Shown in pieces: positions 26,395 to 34,678 of a stretch of 64,000 nucleotides of DNA. Made by a program: the position numbers and the translations under genes. Each line of letters starts with the position of its first letter. The stretch's first letter is position 1. Below the pieces are notes generated by a model. That model did not search any database and was not told where the DNA came from. It saw nothing but the letters and a program-made list of their open reading frames with translations. The DNA is from Desulfobacterales bacterium (GTDB taxonomy: Bacteria > Desulfobacterota > Desulfobacteria > Desulfobacterales > Desulfosalsimonadaceae), in the NCBI GenBank assembly GCA_034520365.1, contig JAXHNP010000004.1, positions 1 to 64,000 on the forward strand. Direction: 5' to 3'.

Positions 26395-26638
26395 AATATT
26401 TTTCAAAAATTCGGTTTGGAAAGATTTTAAGCAGCTACCGGATAAAGATTTAACAAAAATACTCGCCTGTATTGAATCTCTCGGTGATAACCCTCGTCAG
26501 CCTGGGTGTAAAAAGCTCAGTGGTCAGGAAAAATATCGTCTGCGATATGTCAATTACAGGATATTATACTCAATTCAGGATGACGAACTTACTATTTGGA
26601 TTGTGAAAGTTGGTCATCGTAAAAGCGTGTATATCTGA
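26381..26638 (+). CDS. RelE/ParE-family toxin
   Basis: 85 residues: YKIFFKNSVWKDFKQLP, then YRLRYVNYRILYSI and VKVGHRKSVY, the same conserved blocks as the toxin at 25352-25618, though only moderately similar. Paired with the ribbon-helix-helix antitoxin, with which it overlaps by 14 bases. Probable ribosome-dependent mRNA endonuclease. Confidence 0.86.
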   Translation: MAAYKIFFKNSVWKDFKQLPDKDLTKILACIESLGDNPRQPGCKKLSGQEKYRLRYVNYRILYSIQDDELTIWIVKVGHRKSVYI

Positions 26639-26677
26639 CGCGAACCAGCAAATTCACTCGGGTCTGAAATGGTGAAA

Positions 26678-26917
26678 TGGGGTCGGGCCACGTTAACTGA
26701 TTCGAAAAATTTGATATTAACAATAATGTGCCGCTTATATGAGTGCTATATTGCACTTTTGGAGGCCAAAAAGGGCATTATAGATATGGCGAGAGCAAAA
26801 CGGCACTGATCCTATATCGATTGTTTTGGGGCCAAAAAGAGCGAAATAGAAGCCGTAAGTACCTGTGTTGGGAATTAAACTGTCAAAAATGCAGCAAGTT
26901 AGCTTGGCCCGACCCCA
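26678..26917. mobile_element. MITE-like element with 21-bp terminal inverted repeats
   Basis: The left end TGGGGTCGGGCCACGTTAACT (26678-26698) and right end AGTTAGCTTGGCCCGACCCCA (26897-26917) are inverted repeats with two mismatches. The outer 13 bases, with GGGGTCGGGCC as core, are perfect. The 240-bp element has no open frame of its own. GGGGTC-type ends resemble those of non-autonomous elements associated with REP-type or IS-type transposases. It accounts for the 320 gene-free bases between the second TA module and the mscS gene. Confidence 0.65.
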
Positions 26918-26958
26918 AAATCAACAAAATCACGGGTCATTGGCAGAGGGGATCTGTC

Positions 26959-28488
26959 ATGACCGCCAGCGGAAAAATGGCCGGGCAGGGGATGAAAAAC
27001 ATCAGAAGGCGGTTGGGAACCAAAATGTTAAAAGCCAAGAGAATGCGTAATCTGAGTGCCAGAAAGACGATTCTGGCATTTCTTTTTTTGTGCCTGTTTG
27101 CCGCCGGTAGCGGCCAGATGGGGGCAGCGGCCCTGGCAGCCGATCCGGTTCCGTCCCAACCGACGGCTTCCGCGTCTGAAAGCGGTACGAGTGATATCGA
27201 CCGGCTGGTGGAAATATTAAAGGATGACCAGAAACGGCAGGCGCTGATCGATCGGCTGGAGTCCGCGGAGGCGGGTTCTCAGCCGGGCGAGACGCCTGCT
27301 GAGGAGAGCGCCGAGAAAGCGCCCTTGGCGGAATCCTTGTGGGCGGAGATCACCGAGACAGGGCAGCAGGCTGCGGCCTATGTGGAGAGCACCCTGACCT
27401 CCCCGACGGCCCTGTTGACCCTGGCAAAGCGGGTGGGCATCAGCCTGTTTTTGATTGTCGCCGTATATTTTTTTTGGCGGCTGGTGAAGGGTTATATTCT
27501 TCCGCGGGTACGCTCCGGCTGGGCGCTAAAGCTGCTTGCGGGAATTATTTTCGGGCTGGCACTGGCCTCAGGGCTGCTCTTCACCTGGGGAGTCGATATG
27601 TATGTCCTGTTGTCCACCGGCCCGGGCCGGACAATCCTGGCAAGCCTCTTAAGCATCATATTCGTGGTGACAATTGCCTATGCGGCCTGGGAGGTCATCA
27701 ACCGCATGCTGTACCGGCATATGGCCAAATTTAATCTGGGCGGGGTATGGGACCGGCGGCTGCAGACCGTGCTGCCGCTGATTCGAAGCGGGCTTTGGGC
27801 GGTGCTCTGTGTAATAACGGGGCTGGTCATTCTTGCGGAGTTGGGAATCAATATCGCCCCGCTGCTGGCAGGGGCCGGCATTGTCGGCCTGGCTATCGGG
27901 TTTGGCGCCCAGACCCTGGTCAAGGATGTGCTGACCGGTTTTTTTGTTCTTCTGGAAAACACCATTAACCTGGATGACTGGGTTATTCTGGGCGGCCATG
28001 ACGGTCAGGTTGAGGGCCTGACGATTCGGCACGTCATGGTGCGCGATATCTACGGCAACCTCCACACCGTGCCCTGGAGCTCCGTGGTCTCAATCACCAA
28101 CCAGACCCGGAATTTCGGATATGCGGTGGTGGAGGTGGGGTTTGCGTACCGGGAGAATATCGACGAGGTCGTCTCCGTGGTCAAGCAGGTGGCAGACGAG
28201 ATGCGGCAGGACCCGGAGATAAACGCAGGCATCTTGGGCGAGCTGCAGATACTGGGGTTGATCGAATTGGGCGACTCGTCCGTAGTGGTGCGAACGCGTT
28301 TCAAGACCCAGCCCTTCTTGCGCTGGCGCCTGGAACGGGATTTCCGCCGGCGAATCAAAAACCGGTTTGACGAACTGGGCATCGAGATCCCATACCCGCA
28401 CCATACGGTCTATTTCGGTGTCAATAAGCAGGGCGAGGCCCCGCCCGCCCGGATCGAGGTCAAGGATGAGAACCGTAAATTTGATTAG
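26959..28488 (+). CDS. MscS-family mechanosensitive channel
   Basis: About 509 residues from ATG 26959 (preceded by GAGGGG). Frames further upstream lie in the MITE-like element, and a start at 26992 or later is also possible. A signal-like segment (ILAFLFLCLFAAG, ending AALAAD) leads to an acidic periplasmic stretch, then four or five membrane helices. The pore helix GAGIVGLAIGFGAQTLVKDVLTGF is the diagnostic MscS TM3, followed by the beta domain (DDWVILGGHDGQVEGLTIRH) and the alpha/beta domain. The family relieves osmotic pressure; extra N-terminal helices suggest a YnaI/YbdG-like subclass. Confidence 0.85.
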   Translation: MTASGKMAGQGMKNIRRRLGTKMLKAKRMRNLSARKTILAFLFLCLFAAGSGQMGAAALAADPVPSQPTASASESGTSDIDRLVEILKDDQKRQALIDRLESAEAGSQPGETPAEESAEKAPLAESLWAEITETGQQAAAYVESTLTSPTALLTLAKRVGISLFLIVAVYFFWRLVKGYILPRVRSGWALKLLAGIIFGLALASGLLFTWGVDMYVLLSTGPGRTILASLLSIIFVVTIAYAAWEVINRMLYRHMAKFNLGGVWDRRLQTVLPLIRSGLWAVLCVITGLVILAELGINIAPLLAGAGIVGLAIGFGAQTLVKDVLTGFFVLLENTINLDDWVILGGHDGQVEGLTIRHVMVRDIYGNLHTVPWSSVVSITNQTRNFGYAVVEVGFAYRENIDEVVSVVKQVADEMRQDPEINAGILGELQILGLIELGDSSVVVRTRFKTQPFLRWRLERDFRRRIKNRFDELGIEIPYPHHTVYFGVNKQGEAPPARIEVKDENRKFD

Positions 28489-28558
28489 AAACCGCGAACC
28501 AACGGCACTTTGCGGACGGCGGAAAAACTTCCGGCGTTGGGTCTTTCGCATTTAAGAC

Positions 28559-28597
28559 TTGATTTATTATATCGGGTAATTACAATGTGTATACATT
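28559..28597 (+). promoter_or_regulatory. Promoter/operator of the mazEF module
   Basis: TTGATT (28559-28564), 16 bases, TACAAT (28581-28586), followed by the near-palindrome AATGTGTATACATT (28584-28597). A MazE-type protein bound to this palindrome would overlap the -10 box. GGAGGAG precedes the antitoxin ATG. Confidence 0.5.
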
Positions 28598-28621
28598 GAA
28601 TGGCGAAGGAGGAGAAATCCA

Positions 28622-28873
28622 ATGAGAGCACGTGTAATTAAAATTGGTAATTCCCAGGGCCTGCGTATACCAAAGCCCATTCTTGATCAAACCGGCATTA
28701 TGGAAGATGTTGAAATTGAGGTCGAGGAGAACAAAATCATCATTCGACCCGTCAAAAACGTTCGTGCGGGATGGGATGCCGCTTTCAAAATGATGGGGGA
28801 AAGGAGTGATGACGAACCGATAGTTGATGAGCACATTTCGCATTCATGGGATGAAGAAGAATGGCAATGGTAG
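28622..28873 (+). CDS. mazE: MazE/AbrB-type antitoxin
   Basis: 83 residues. MRARVIKIGNSQGLRIPKPIL is the swapped-hairpin AbrB/SpoVT DNA-binding domain of MazE proteins; the C-terminal half is acidic and ends DEEEWQW, the usual MazF-wrapping tail. Overlaps mazF by 13 bases. Confidence 0.88.
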   Translation: MRARVIKIGNSQGLRIPKPILDQTGIMEDVEIEVEENKIIIRPVKNVRAGWDAAFKMMGERSDDEPIVDEHISHSWDEEEWQW

Positions 28874-29190
28874 TGAATCGTTTTGATGTTTATTTGGTCA
28901 ATCTTGATCCTACCATAGGCTCAGAAATTAAAAAGACCAGACCTTGCCTGGTGATCTCTCCCGAAGAAATGAATCGCAATATTCGGACTGTGATTATTGC
29001 CCCGATAACCTCTGCCACGAAAGAATATCCCACCCGTGTTTCCTGCACTTTTCAAAAGAAAAAGGGACAAATTGTATTAGATCAGCTTCGAACAATAGAC
29101 AAGGCACGGCTTATGAAGAAGCTTGGCACAATAAAATCAAAGGACCAATTGGAAGTTATTTCAGTACTTCAGAGGCTTTTTGCATTTTAA
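28861..29190 (+). CDS. mazF: MazF/PemK-type toxin endoribonuclease
   Basis: 109 residues. FDVYLVNLDPTIGSEIKKTRPCLVISP is the conserved N-terminal MazF block with the catalytic Arg region, and PITSATKEYPTRV and LDQLRTIDKARL complete the fold. Cleaves mRNA at short sequence motifs when freed from MazE. The start is ATG 28861 or 28867. Third toxin-antitoxin pair within 4 kb. Confidence 0.9.
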   Translation: MAMVVNRFDVYLVNLDPTIGSEIKKTRPCLVISPEEMNRNIRTVIIAPITSATKEYPTRVSCTFQKKKGQIVLDQLRTIDKARLMKKLGTIKSKDQLEVISVLQRLFAF

Positions 29191-29500
29191 TTTACAGACC
29201 CAACCCGGAAAAAGAGGATATGGCTGCAAACATCCCGGTGCGAACTCCACGGTTAACGCAGCCGGCGGTGCAAAAAAATATGCGGCAGTCGAAATTTTGA
29301 TGTGCTTCTTAACAGTTTTTAAGGCTCTGGCTGAGGTAGTCCGCAAATACGGATACCGCCTCAACCGCCCGGGTTTTCGACACGTGAAGCGAAATGTCCA
29401 CCTGGGGAAGGGCGGGCAGCCCCGAATCCGGAAAGGACCGCAGGCATTTCAGGCGTATATGGCGAGATGCCATGGAAAATCAGAGGAAGGGCTTGAATCA

Positions 29501-30493
29501 TTGATACAGCTTACCGTCACCCACCGGCCCGGCCGCCATTGTGCGAGCACCGGGATCCGGGATCTGGTCAATTATCACGGGGTTCAATTTTCCGAGGCCA
29601 TGTGCTTCGGCCTCGGCGCGGGACTTGGCATCTGGTATCTTGATTTTGAGGGCCTGCCCGCCTCCCGGATGATCCATGTTCGGTCACTGGATATTGAGGC
29701 GCGGTTTTTCAGCCGCATGGGCCTGCCGTTTGAATGGGAGCAGACCGATGATCCGGCGGCGGGCGAGGCGGCCCTGTGCCGCCATCTGGACAACGGCCGC
29801 CCGGCGGTCATCCAGACGGATATCTATTACCTTCCCCATTACAGCGGCAACCCGCATTTTCCCGGACATTTGGTCACCGTGTGGGGCTATGATCCGGGTG
29901 AAAAAGTATTTTTCATCACAGATACCGGGTTTTCCGACATTCTTTTGGTCCCATTTGAAGATATGCGCAAGGCCCGGTTTTTCCGAAATCCCATATTCGA
30001 CCTTCGCGGCAACTTGTATGCTCCGGGCTCGGTTCATGTGCCGCCGGATATGCCCGGTTTGATCCGGGGGGCGGTGCTTGAAAACAGCCGGGCGCTTACC
30101 CAGGATATATCCGATAATATGGGGCTCCGGGCGCTTGAGAGGATGCGGGCGGAATTGCCGCTTTGGCGGAATTTTGACGACTGGCCCTGGACCTGCCGGT
30201 TTGCCTATCAGGTGATCGAGAAGCGGGGGACCGGGGGCGGGGCATTCCGGCTGATGTATGCGGATTTTCTGGCGGAGGCCGCCCGATACGTCCCGGAAAT
30301 CATGGATCTCGGCCTGTCCGAGATGATGCGCGGTACAGGCCGGGCCTGGCAGGAACTGGCTGCGGCCTTTAAATCCGCCTCTGGAAAAGATGAACCGGAT
30401 TTTAGCGGGGCGGCAGAGAAAATTGATGCGGTGATTCAGGCGGAATCCGCCTACCATCAAACGGTTTGTCAAAAATTATCCAATAATAGATGA
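29501..30493 (+). CDS. BtrH N-terminal / DUF4872 domain protein
   Basis: 330 residues from TTG 29501, which has AGAGGAAGG 9 bases upstream and puts the conserved HRPGRHCAST close to the N-terminus as in relatives. The frame stays open upstream to 29180, with an ATG at 29459, but that part looks non-coding. GRHCASTGIRDLVNYHG and FSEAMCFGLGAGLGIWYL are hallmarks of the butirosin BtrH N-terminal domain, a papain-like acyltransferase/protease fold with a Cys nucleophile; WGYD and TDTGF follow, then a helical DUF4872 part. The stop overlaps the KOR ribosome region, indicating an operon. The substrate is unknown; an acyl transfer or thioester role is only a guess. Confidence 0.75.
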   Translation: MIQLTVTHRPGRHCASTGIRDLVNYHGVQFSEAMCFGLGAGLGIWYLDFEGLPASRMIHVRSLDIEARFFSRMGLPFEWEQTDDPAAGEAALCRHLDNGRPAVIQTDIYYLPHYSGNPHFPGHLVTVWGYDPGEKVFFITDTGFSDILLVPFEDMRKARFFRNPIFDLRGNLYAPGSVHVPPDMPGLIRGAVLENSRALTQDISDNMGLRALERMRAELPLWRNFDDWPWTCRFAYQVIEKRGTGGGAFRLMYADFLAEAARYVPEIMDLGLSEMMRGTGRAWQELAAAFKSASGKDEPDFSGAAEKIDAVIQAESAYHQTVCQKLSNNR

Positions 30494-30510
30494 AAAGAGG
30501 AGCGAATACC

Positions 30511-32214
30511 ATGTCCATTGACATCACCGTAACCATCGGCGGATCCGCCGGCCAGGGAATCCAGACGGTCGGCGATTTACTGGCCGGCGCCTGCCACCAA
30601 TCCGGCCTGTATTTAATGGCGGTCAATGATTTTGAGTCCCGTATCCGCGGGGGCCATAGTTTCATGCAGATCCGGATAAGCGATCAGCCGGTGGCAGCGC
30701 CGTATCACCAAATCCATCTCCTGGTGTGTTTGAATCAGGAAACTTATGACCGGCATCGCGAGGCAGTAGCTGAGAATGGCAAAGTTCTTGTGGACCAGTC
30801 AGAGGCGACCGGTGAAGAAAATGTGCTGGCGGTTCCCTTTACCCGGATGGCCAAGGACGCGGGCGGGAAAATCATGACCAACGCGGTGGCGGCCGGTGCC
30901 TGCCTGGCGCTCATGGGGGCGCCGGAATCGATTCTTGAGGCGGTGTTAAAGGAACGCTTCGGGCAAAAGGCGTCGGTGCTGGAAAACAACATCAACGCCG
31001 CCCGCAATGGCTATGACGCGGTCCGTGAGGAAACCGTCGACTGGCGGATCGACTGGCCGGATCAGGCGCCCAGGGGGCAATTGCTTTCCGGTGCCCGCGC
31101 GCTTGCTTTGGGGGCGTTGGCGGCTGACTGCCGCCTGGCGGCATTTTATCCCATGTCCCCGGCTACAGGGATTATGGTCAATCTGGCCGAATTCACGGAT
31201 CAGCTGCCGCTCGTGGTGGAGCAGGCGGAGGGCGAAATTGCCGCCATGAATATGGTTATCGGCGGCGCCTTTGCCGGCGTCCGATCCATGACCGCGACCT
31301 CGGGCGGGGGTTTTTCGCTTATGACCGAAGGATTGGGCCTTGCCGCGATAACCGAAACACCGATAGTGATGATCAATGCCCAGCGGCCCGGCCCGGCCAC
31401 CGGCCTACCCACGCGGACCGGCCAGGGGGATCTCCAGTTTGTGATCCACGCCTCACAGGATGAATTCCCCCGGTTCGTTTTGGCGCCCACATCCATCAAT
31501 CATGCCTTTGACACGGTGGTCAGGGGATTTCACCTGGCGGAAAAATATCAGGTGCCGGTGATTATCCTGGTGGATCAATACTTCAATGATTCCCTGTTTA
31601 TCGCCTCCGAGCCCATGACCGCGCCGGAGCAGGTCGAGCGGTTCCTGGTAAGTGATGCGGACATGGCGGAGCCTGCCGCATATAAGCGCTTCGCCCTCAG
31701 CGAATCCGGGATTTCACCCCGGGCGCTTCCCTGCCGGGGCAAGGCCCGGGTCACGGTGACCGCCAATGAGCACAGCGAGGACGGTCACATCAGCGAGGCC
31801 ATTTCGGATCGGAATCACATGGTGAACAAACGAAACGGAAAAACTGCGGCCATGCTTGAGGAAATGACCCCGCCGGCCGAATATTTTGGTGACAGCGAGA
31901 CGCTTTTGGTGGGGTGGGGCTCAACTGACGCGACCATTCGGGAGGCCGTGGATATGCTGCGGAATGAAGATTATGATGTCGGCGCCCTGATATTTTCGGA
32001 TTTGTGGCCGTTTCCAAAAGCGCATGCGCAGAAAGCGCTTTCCAAAGCGGATCGGTTTTTCACAGTGGAGTTAAATGCTTCCTCCCAGCTGGGCCGGCTG
32101 ATCCGGGAGCAAACCGGGTTAACCTTTGAGCGATCGATTGTGAAATATGACGGCCGACCTTTTATGCCGATTGATATTGCGGCAGAAGTAAAAAATATGA
32201 TGGAGGATCTGTAA
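30511..32214 (+). CDS. 2-oxoacid:ferredoxin oxidoreductase, fused gamma-alpha subunit
   Basis: 567 residues from ATG 30511 with GAGGAG 8 bases upstream. Residues 1-190 form the gamma domain (GGSAGQGIQTVGDLL, RIRGGHSFMQIRI), followed by the alpha domain with AFYPMSPATGIMVNLAEF, TSGGGFSLMTEGLGLAAITETPIVMINAQRPGPATG, and a C-terminal transketolase-like domain. With the beta subunit it would oxidise a 2-oxoacid with CoA and reduce ferredoxin. No delta (8Fe ferredoxin) subunit is encoded here, as in KorAB-type enzymes. The substrate (2-oxoglutarate, pyruvate or a branched-chain acid) cannot be read from the sequence. Confidence 0.85.
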   Translation: MSIDITVTIGGSAGQGIQTVGDLLAGACHQSGLYLMAVNDFESRIRGGHSFMQIRISDQPVAAPYHQIHLLVCLNQETYDRHREAVAENGKVLVDQSEATGEENVLAVPFTRMAKDAGGKIMTNAVAAGACLALMGAPESILEAVLKERFGQKASVLENNINAARNGYDAVREETVDWRIDWPDQAPRGQLLSGARALALGALAADCRLAAFYPMSPATGIMVNLAEFTDQLPLVVEQAEGEIAAMNMVIGGAFAGVRSMTATSGGGFSLMTEGLGLAAITETPIVMINAQRPGPATGLPTRTGQGDLQFVIHASQDEFPRFVLAPTSINHAFDTVVRGFHLAEKYQVPVIILVDQYFNDSLFIASEPMTAPEQVERFLVSDADMAEPAAYKRFALSESGISPRALPCRGKARVTVTANEHSEDGHISEAISDRNHMVNKRNGKTAAMLEEMTPPAEYFGDSETLLVGWGSTDATIREAVDMLRNEDYDVGALIFSDLWPFPKAHAQKALSKADRFFTVELNASSQLGRLIREQTGLTFERSIVKYDGRPFMPIDIAAEVKNMMEDL

Positions 32215-33068
32215 TGACTGATGTCAAGACATATGACTGCGATTATGAAAACAAGTGGTGCCCGGGGTGCGGCAATTTCGGCATCTTAAATGCCATGAAA
32301 AAGGCTTTGGCGGAACAGGATCTGCCGCCGGAGCAGTTGCTGATTGTCTCCGGCATCGGTCAGGCCGGCAAAACCCCGCATTTTCTGAAATGCAATTATT
32401 TCCACGGCCTGCACGGCCGGGCCCTGCCCGTGGCCACCGGCGCCAAGCTCGCCAGCCATGATCTAAATATTCTGGTCAGCATGGGCGACGGGGACTGCTA
32501 CGGCGAAGGCGGCAACCACCTGCTCGCCGCCATCCGCAGAAACATCGATGTCACACTTCTGGTGCATAACAATATGGTCTACGGGCTTACCAAGGGGCAG
32601 GCGTCGCCGACTTCCGTCCACGGGTTTGTCACCAAAGCCCAGCCGCATGGGGTGACCGGCGAGGGTTTGAATCCACTGGCCCTGGCCATATCCCAGGGCG
32701 CGGGGTTTGTGGCCCGCGGCTACAACGGAAAAATGGATCACTTGAGTTATTTGATCCAGGAAGGGATGCGCTACCGGGGCTTTGCCTTGATCGATATCCT
32801 GCAGGTCTGCGTGTCTTTTAACCGTGTAAACACCACCGAATTTTACAATAAGCGGGTGTATGAAATGGACGCGTCCGAATATCCGAGGGATGACTGGCAC
32901 CAGGCCCTTGAAAACACTCAGATTTGGGGCGATCGGATCCCAATCGGCATTTTTTACCAAAAAGAGACCGAATCCTTTACGGACCGGCTGCCGGAATTGA
33001 AATCCGGGCCGCTTCTGGATCGCCCCCGTGATGCGGGGAGAGTGCAGGGGGTGATTTCCGGTGCGTAA
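32214..33068 (+). CDS. 2-oxoacid:ferredoxin oxidoreductase, beta subunit
   Basis: 284 residues; the ATG overlaps the alpha stop by one base. NKWCPGCGNFGILNAMKKAL provides a cluster Cys pair, and the thiamine-diphosphate motif is GDGDCYGEGGNHLLAAIRRN. NNMVYGLTKGQASPTS is also conserved in KorB/PorB-type proteins. The gene ends 9 bases before a strong terminator. Length and spacing fit a two-subunit (gamma-alpha plus beta) KorAB-like enzyme. Confidence 0.87.
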   Translation: MTDVKTYDCDYENKWCPGCGNFGILNAMKKALAEQDLPPEQLLIVSGIGQAGKTPHFLKCNYFHGLHGRALPVATGAKLASHDLNILVSMGDGDCYGEGGNHLLAAIRRNIDVTLLVHNNMVYGLTKGQASPTSVHGFVTKAQPHGVTGEGLNPLALAISQGAGFVARGYNGKMDHLSYLIQEGMRYRGFALIDILQVCVSFNRVNTTEFYNKRVYEMDASEYPRDDWHQALENTQIWGDRIPIGIFYQKETESFTDRLPELKSGPLLDRPRDAGRVQGVISGA

Positions 33069-33076
33069 AAAAAAGA

Positions 33077-33116
33077 AAAAGCCCTGTGCGTCCAAAATTG
33101 GAAGCACAGGGCTTTT
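33077..33116. terminator. Bidirectional intrinsic terminator
   Basis: AAAAGCCCTGTGC (33077-33089) and GCACAGGGCTTTT (33104-33116) form a perfect 13-bp stem. T-runs flank both sides, longest on the minus strand (TTTTTCTTTTTTTT). It ends the KOR operon on the plus strand and the RNA-binding protein gene on the minus strand. Confidence 0.9.
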
Positions 33117-33148
33117 AAACCGTTCAGCAGATGCTGCTGGTTTCTAAA

Positions 33149-33433
33149 TCAGAAGTTCCGCCGCCTGGAGTTGCGTTTGGGCTTTTTTTTGCCGCCCGGG
33201 TCCGCGGGATTGACTTTGATGGTAAACCCGTCCAAGCGGCTGCCATTCAAGGCTTTAATGGCCTGATCGGCTTCCGAATTGCTTGGCATTTCCAGAAATC
33301 CGAAGCCTTTAGACCGGCCGCTGTGACGGTCCTTGATGATTTTTACATTCTCGACTTCGCCGAATTCATCAAACAGGGATTTCAGGGCATCTTCCGTGGT
33401 GCCATAGGATAAGTTGCCGATATAAATATTCAT
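33149..33433 (-). CDS. RRM-domain RNA-binding protein
   Basis: 94 residues from the ATG at 33433, which has AGGAG upstream. A single RNA-recognition motif with RNP2 (IYIGNLSY) and RNP1 (KGFGFLEM), followed by a basic tail (GGKKKPKRNSRRR). It is like the cold-inducible Rbp proteins of cyanobacteria and other bacteria, which bind single-stranded RNA. The cold-shock gene lies just upstream on the same strand, with a terminator between them. Confidence 0.92.
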   Translation of the reverse strand: MNIYIGNLSYGTTEDALKSLFDEFGEVENVKIIKDRHSGRSKGFGFLEMPSNSEADQAIKALNGSRLDGFTIKVNPADPGGKKKPKRNSRRRNF

Positions 33434-33549
33434 ACAAAACTCCTTGCCTCTTTCCGAGGCGAATGGCGATATCGCTGCAAGCAAATGACCGCGGCCATTT
33501 GCGCAAATTGCTGCTTTGTGTGGGGCTGGAAATGTGACCGGATAAGTAA

Positions 33550-33584
33550 AAGGGCATGCCGCTGTTTGCCAGCGGCATGCCCTT
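33550..33584 (-). terminator. Intrinsic terminator after the cold-shock gene
   Basis: AAGGGCATGCCGCTG (33550-33564) pairs perfectly over 15 bp with CAGCGGCATGCCCTT (33570-33584). On the minus strand it is followed by TTTTACTT. It ends the cold-shock protein transcript 20 bases after the stop. Confidence 0.88.
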
Positions 33585-33604
33585 CTTAACAGGAAAATTA
33601 GAAT

Positions 33605-33805
33605 TTAGCTGACAGTGACGTTGACCGCAGCTGGACCTTTTTGCCCCTGCTCGATGTCAAAGGTCACTTTGTCGCCTTCGTTCAGGCTTTTAAAGCCGGT
33701 CGCGTTGATTGCTGAATGGTGAACAAAGACATCGGGCCCGTCTTCCTGCTCGATGAAGCCGAACCCTTTTTGATCGTTAAACCACTTAACTGTTCCGTTG
33801 GCCAT
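33605..33805 (-). CDS. Cold-shock protein (CspA family)
   Basis: 66 residues from ATG 33805, with AGGAGG 8 bases upstream; a slightly longer in-frame start adds only [26 protein letters not shown] contains RNP1 (KGFGFI), and DVFVHHSAI is RNP2. A single-domain nucleic-acid chaperone that melts RNA structure. It sits next to the RRM protein, both minus strand, each with its own terminator. Confidence 0.95.
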   Translation of the reverse strand: MANGTVKWFNDQKGFGFIEQEDGPDVFVHHSAINATGFKSLNEGDKVTFDIEQGQKGPAAVNVTVS

Positions 33806-33894
33806 GAAACACATCCTCCTTTCTATAAAATGCTCAAATTTTTATTCTGGAGGATGTCACATACTGAAAAGATATGTTCCTTCAGAAAAAAACC

Positions 33895-33917
33895 GCCCCG
33901 CCAATTGCCCGCGGGGC
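33895..33917 (-). terminator. Orphan minus-strand terminator-like hairpin
   Basis: GCCCCGC (33895-33901) pairs with GCGGGGC (33911-33917); on the minus strand GGTTTTTTT follows directly. It points toward the cold-shock gene but no minus-strand gene lies just before it. The 315 gene-free bases between 33805 and 34131 otherwise contain only AT-rich sequence, where a short RNA could be encoded on the minus strand. Confidence 0.6.
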
Positions 33918-34130
33918 CTGACTGAGTTCAACCTACAATAACATATTTCAGAATGAAAGCAAGATAATAATTAGGGCTTTCATGAAAAAATCATTGCTTT
34001 AGTAGATCTGCCATTTTTACCTCCCCGGTTAAATGGTTTTAAGCTTTTCCGTATGCATTTTAACCTATTGATTCATGATCGAAAATGATAAAAAAAAGGA
34101 ATGAATTTAAAAAGGCAGGGGATAAACCAT

Positions 34131-34646
34131 ATGATCATTATCGATTTCGAGGCCTCCAGCCTGCTGAAAAATTCTTACCCCATTGAGGTGGCCTGGGGGG
34201 ATGGGCCGGATTCCATTAAATCCTTTCTGCTGAATCCGGATTACATGGCCGGCTGGACGGACTGGAACCCTCAAAGCTATGAATTCCATGGTATCACGCG
34301 GGAGGAGCTGCGGCGAAACGGGATGGATCCCCGGCAGGTGGCCGCGCAGATGGTTGAAGCGCTTTCCGGCCGGGATGTCTACTCTGATGAGCCGAAATAT
34401 GATACCCGCTGGAAGAACCGCCTGCTCTCGGATTCCGGATATGATCCGTCAGTGATCCGCATCCAGGATTTAAATGTCTATCTAAAGCACATGATCAATG
34501 CCGCGGCCCACTGCCAAACTTACAACGAATTCGTCTGCTCATTTGAGTGCTGCGAAACCCGGCAGCACCGGGCCGGGGTGGATGTCTACTGGCTGTTTAA
34601 GCTTATGGAATATATTGAGGAAAATATCTGCAGGAATTCGCCTTGA
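34131..34646 (+). CDS. DEDD-type 3'-5' exonuclease-like protein
   Basis: 171 residues from ATG 34131 (AGGGGAT upstream), preferred over ATG 34101. MIIIDFEASSLLKNSYPIEVAWG gives the first acidic motif (DxE) of DEDD nucleases; SDEPKYDTRW and HRAGVDVYWLFKLM give later acidic positions, although the order is less canonical than in DnaQ or RNase T. It is likely an uncharacterised small exonuclease-fold protein; catalytic activity is not assured. Confidence 0.6.
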   Translation: MIIIDFEASSLLKNSYPIEVAWGDGPDSIKSFLLNPDYMAGWTDWNPQSYEFHGITREELRRNGMDPRQVAAQMVEALSGRDVYSDEPKYDTRWKNRLLSDSGYDPSVIRIQDLNVYLKHMINAAAHCQTYNEFVCSFECCETRQHRAGVDVYWLFKLMEYIEENICRNSP

Positions 34647-34678
34647 GGTTCTGCGAAGCCGTCAAACCTGGCGGAAGG

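Noticed and set aside
26743-26958. Longer N-terminus for the MscS channel
   Set aside because: The upstream extension lies across the MITE-like element and encodes no conserved residues; the signal segment starts later.
24200-29190. Accessory islet considered as a prophage or integrative element
   Set aside because: No integrase, recombinase, portal, capsid or conjugation gene and no attachment-site duplication was seen.
29180-29500. Longer N-terminus for the BtrH-type protein
   Set aside because: The open frame upstream of TTG 29501 overlaps mazF, has no ribosome site and does not match the family, which begins just before HRPGRHC.
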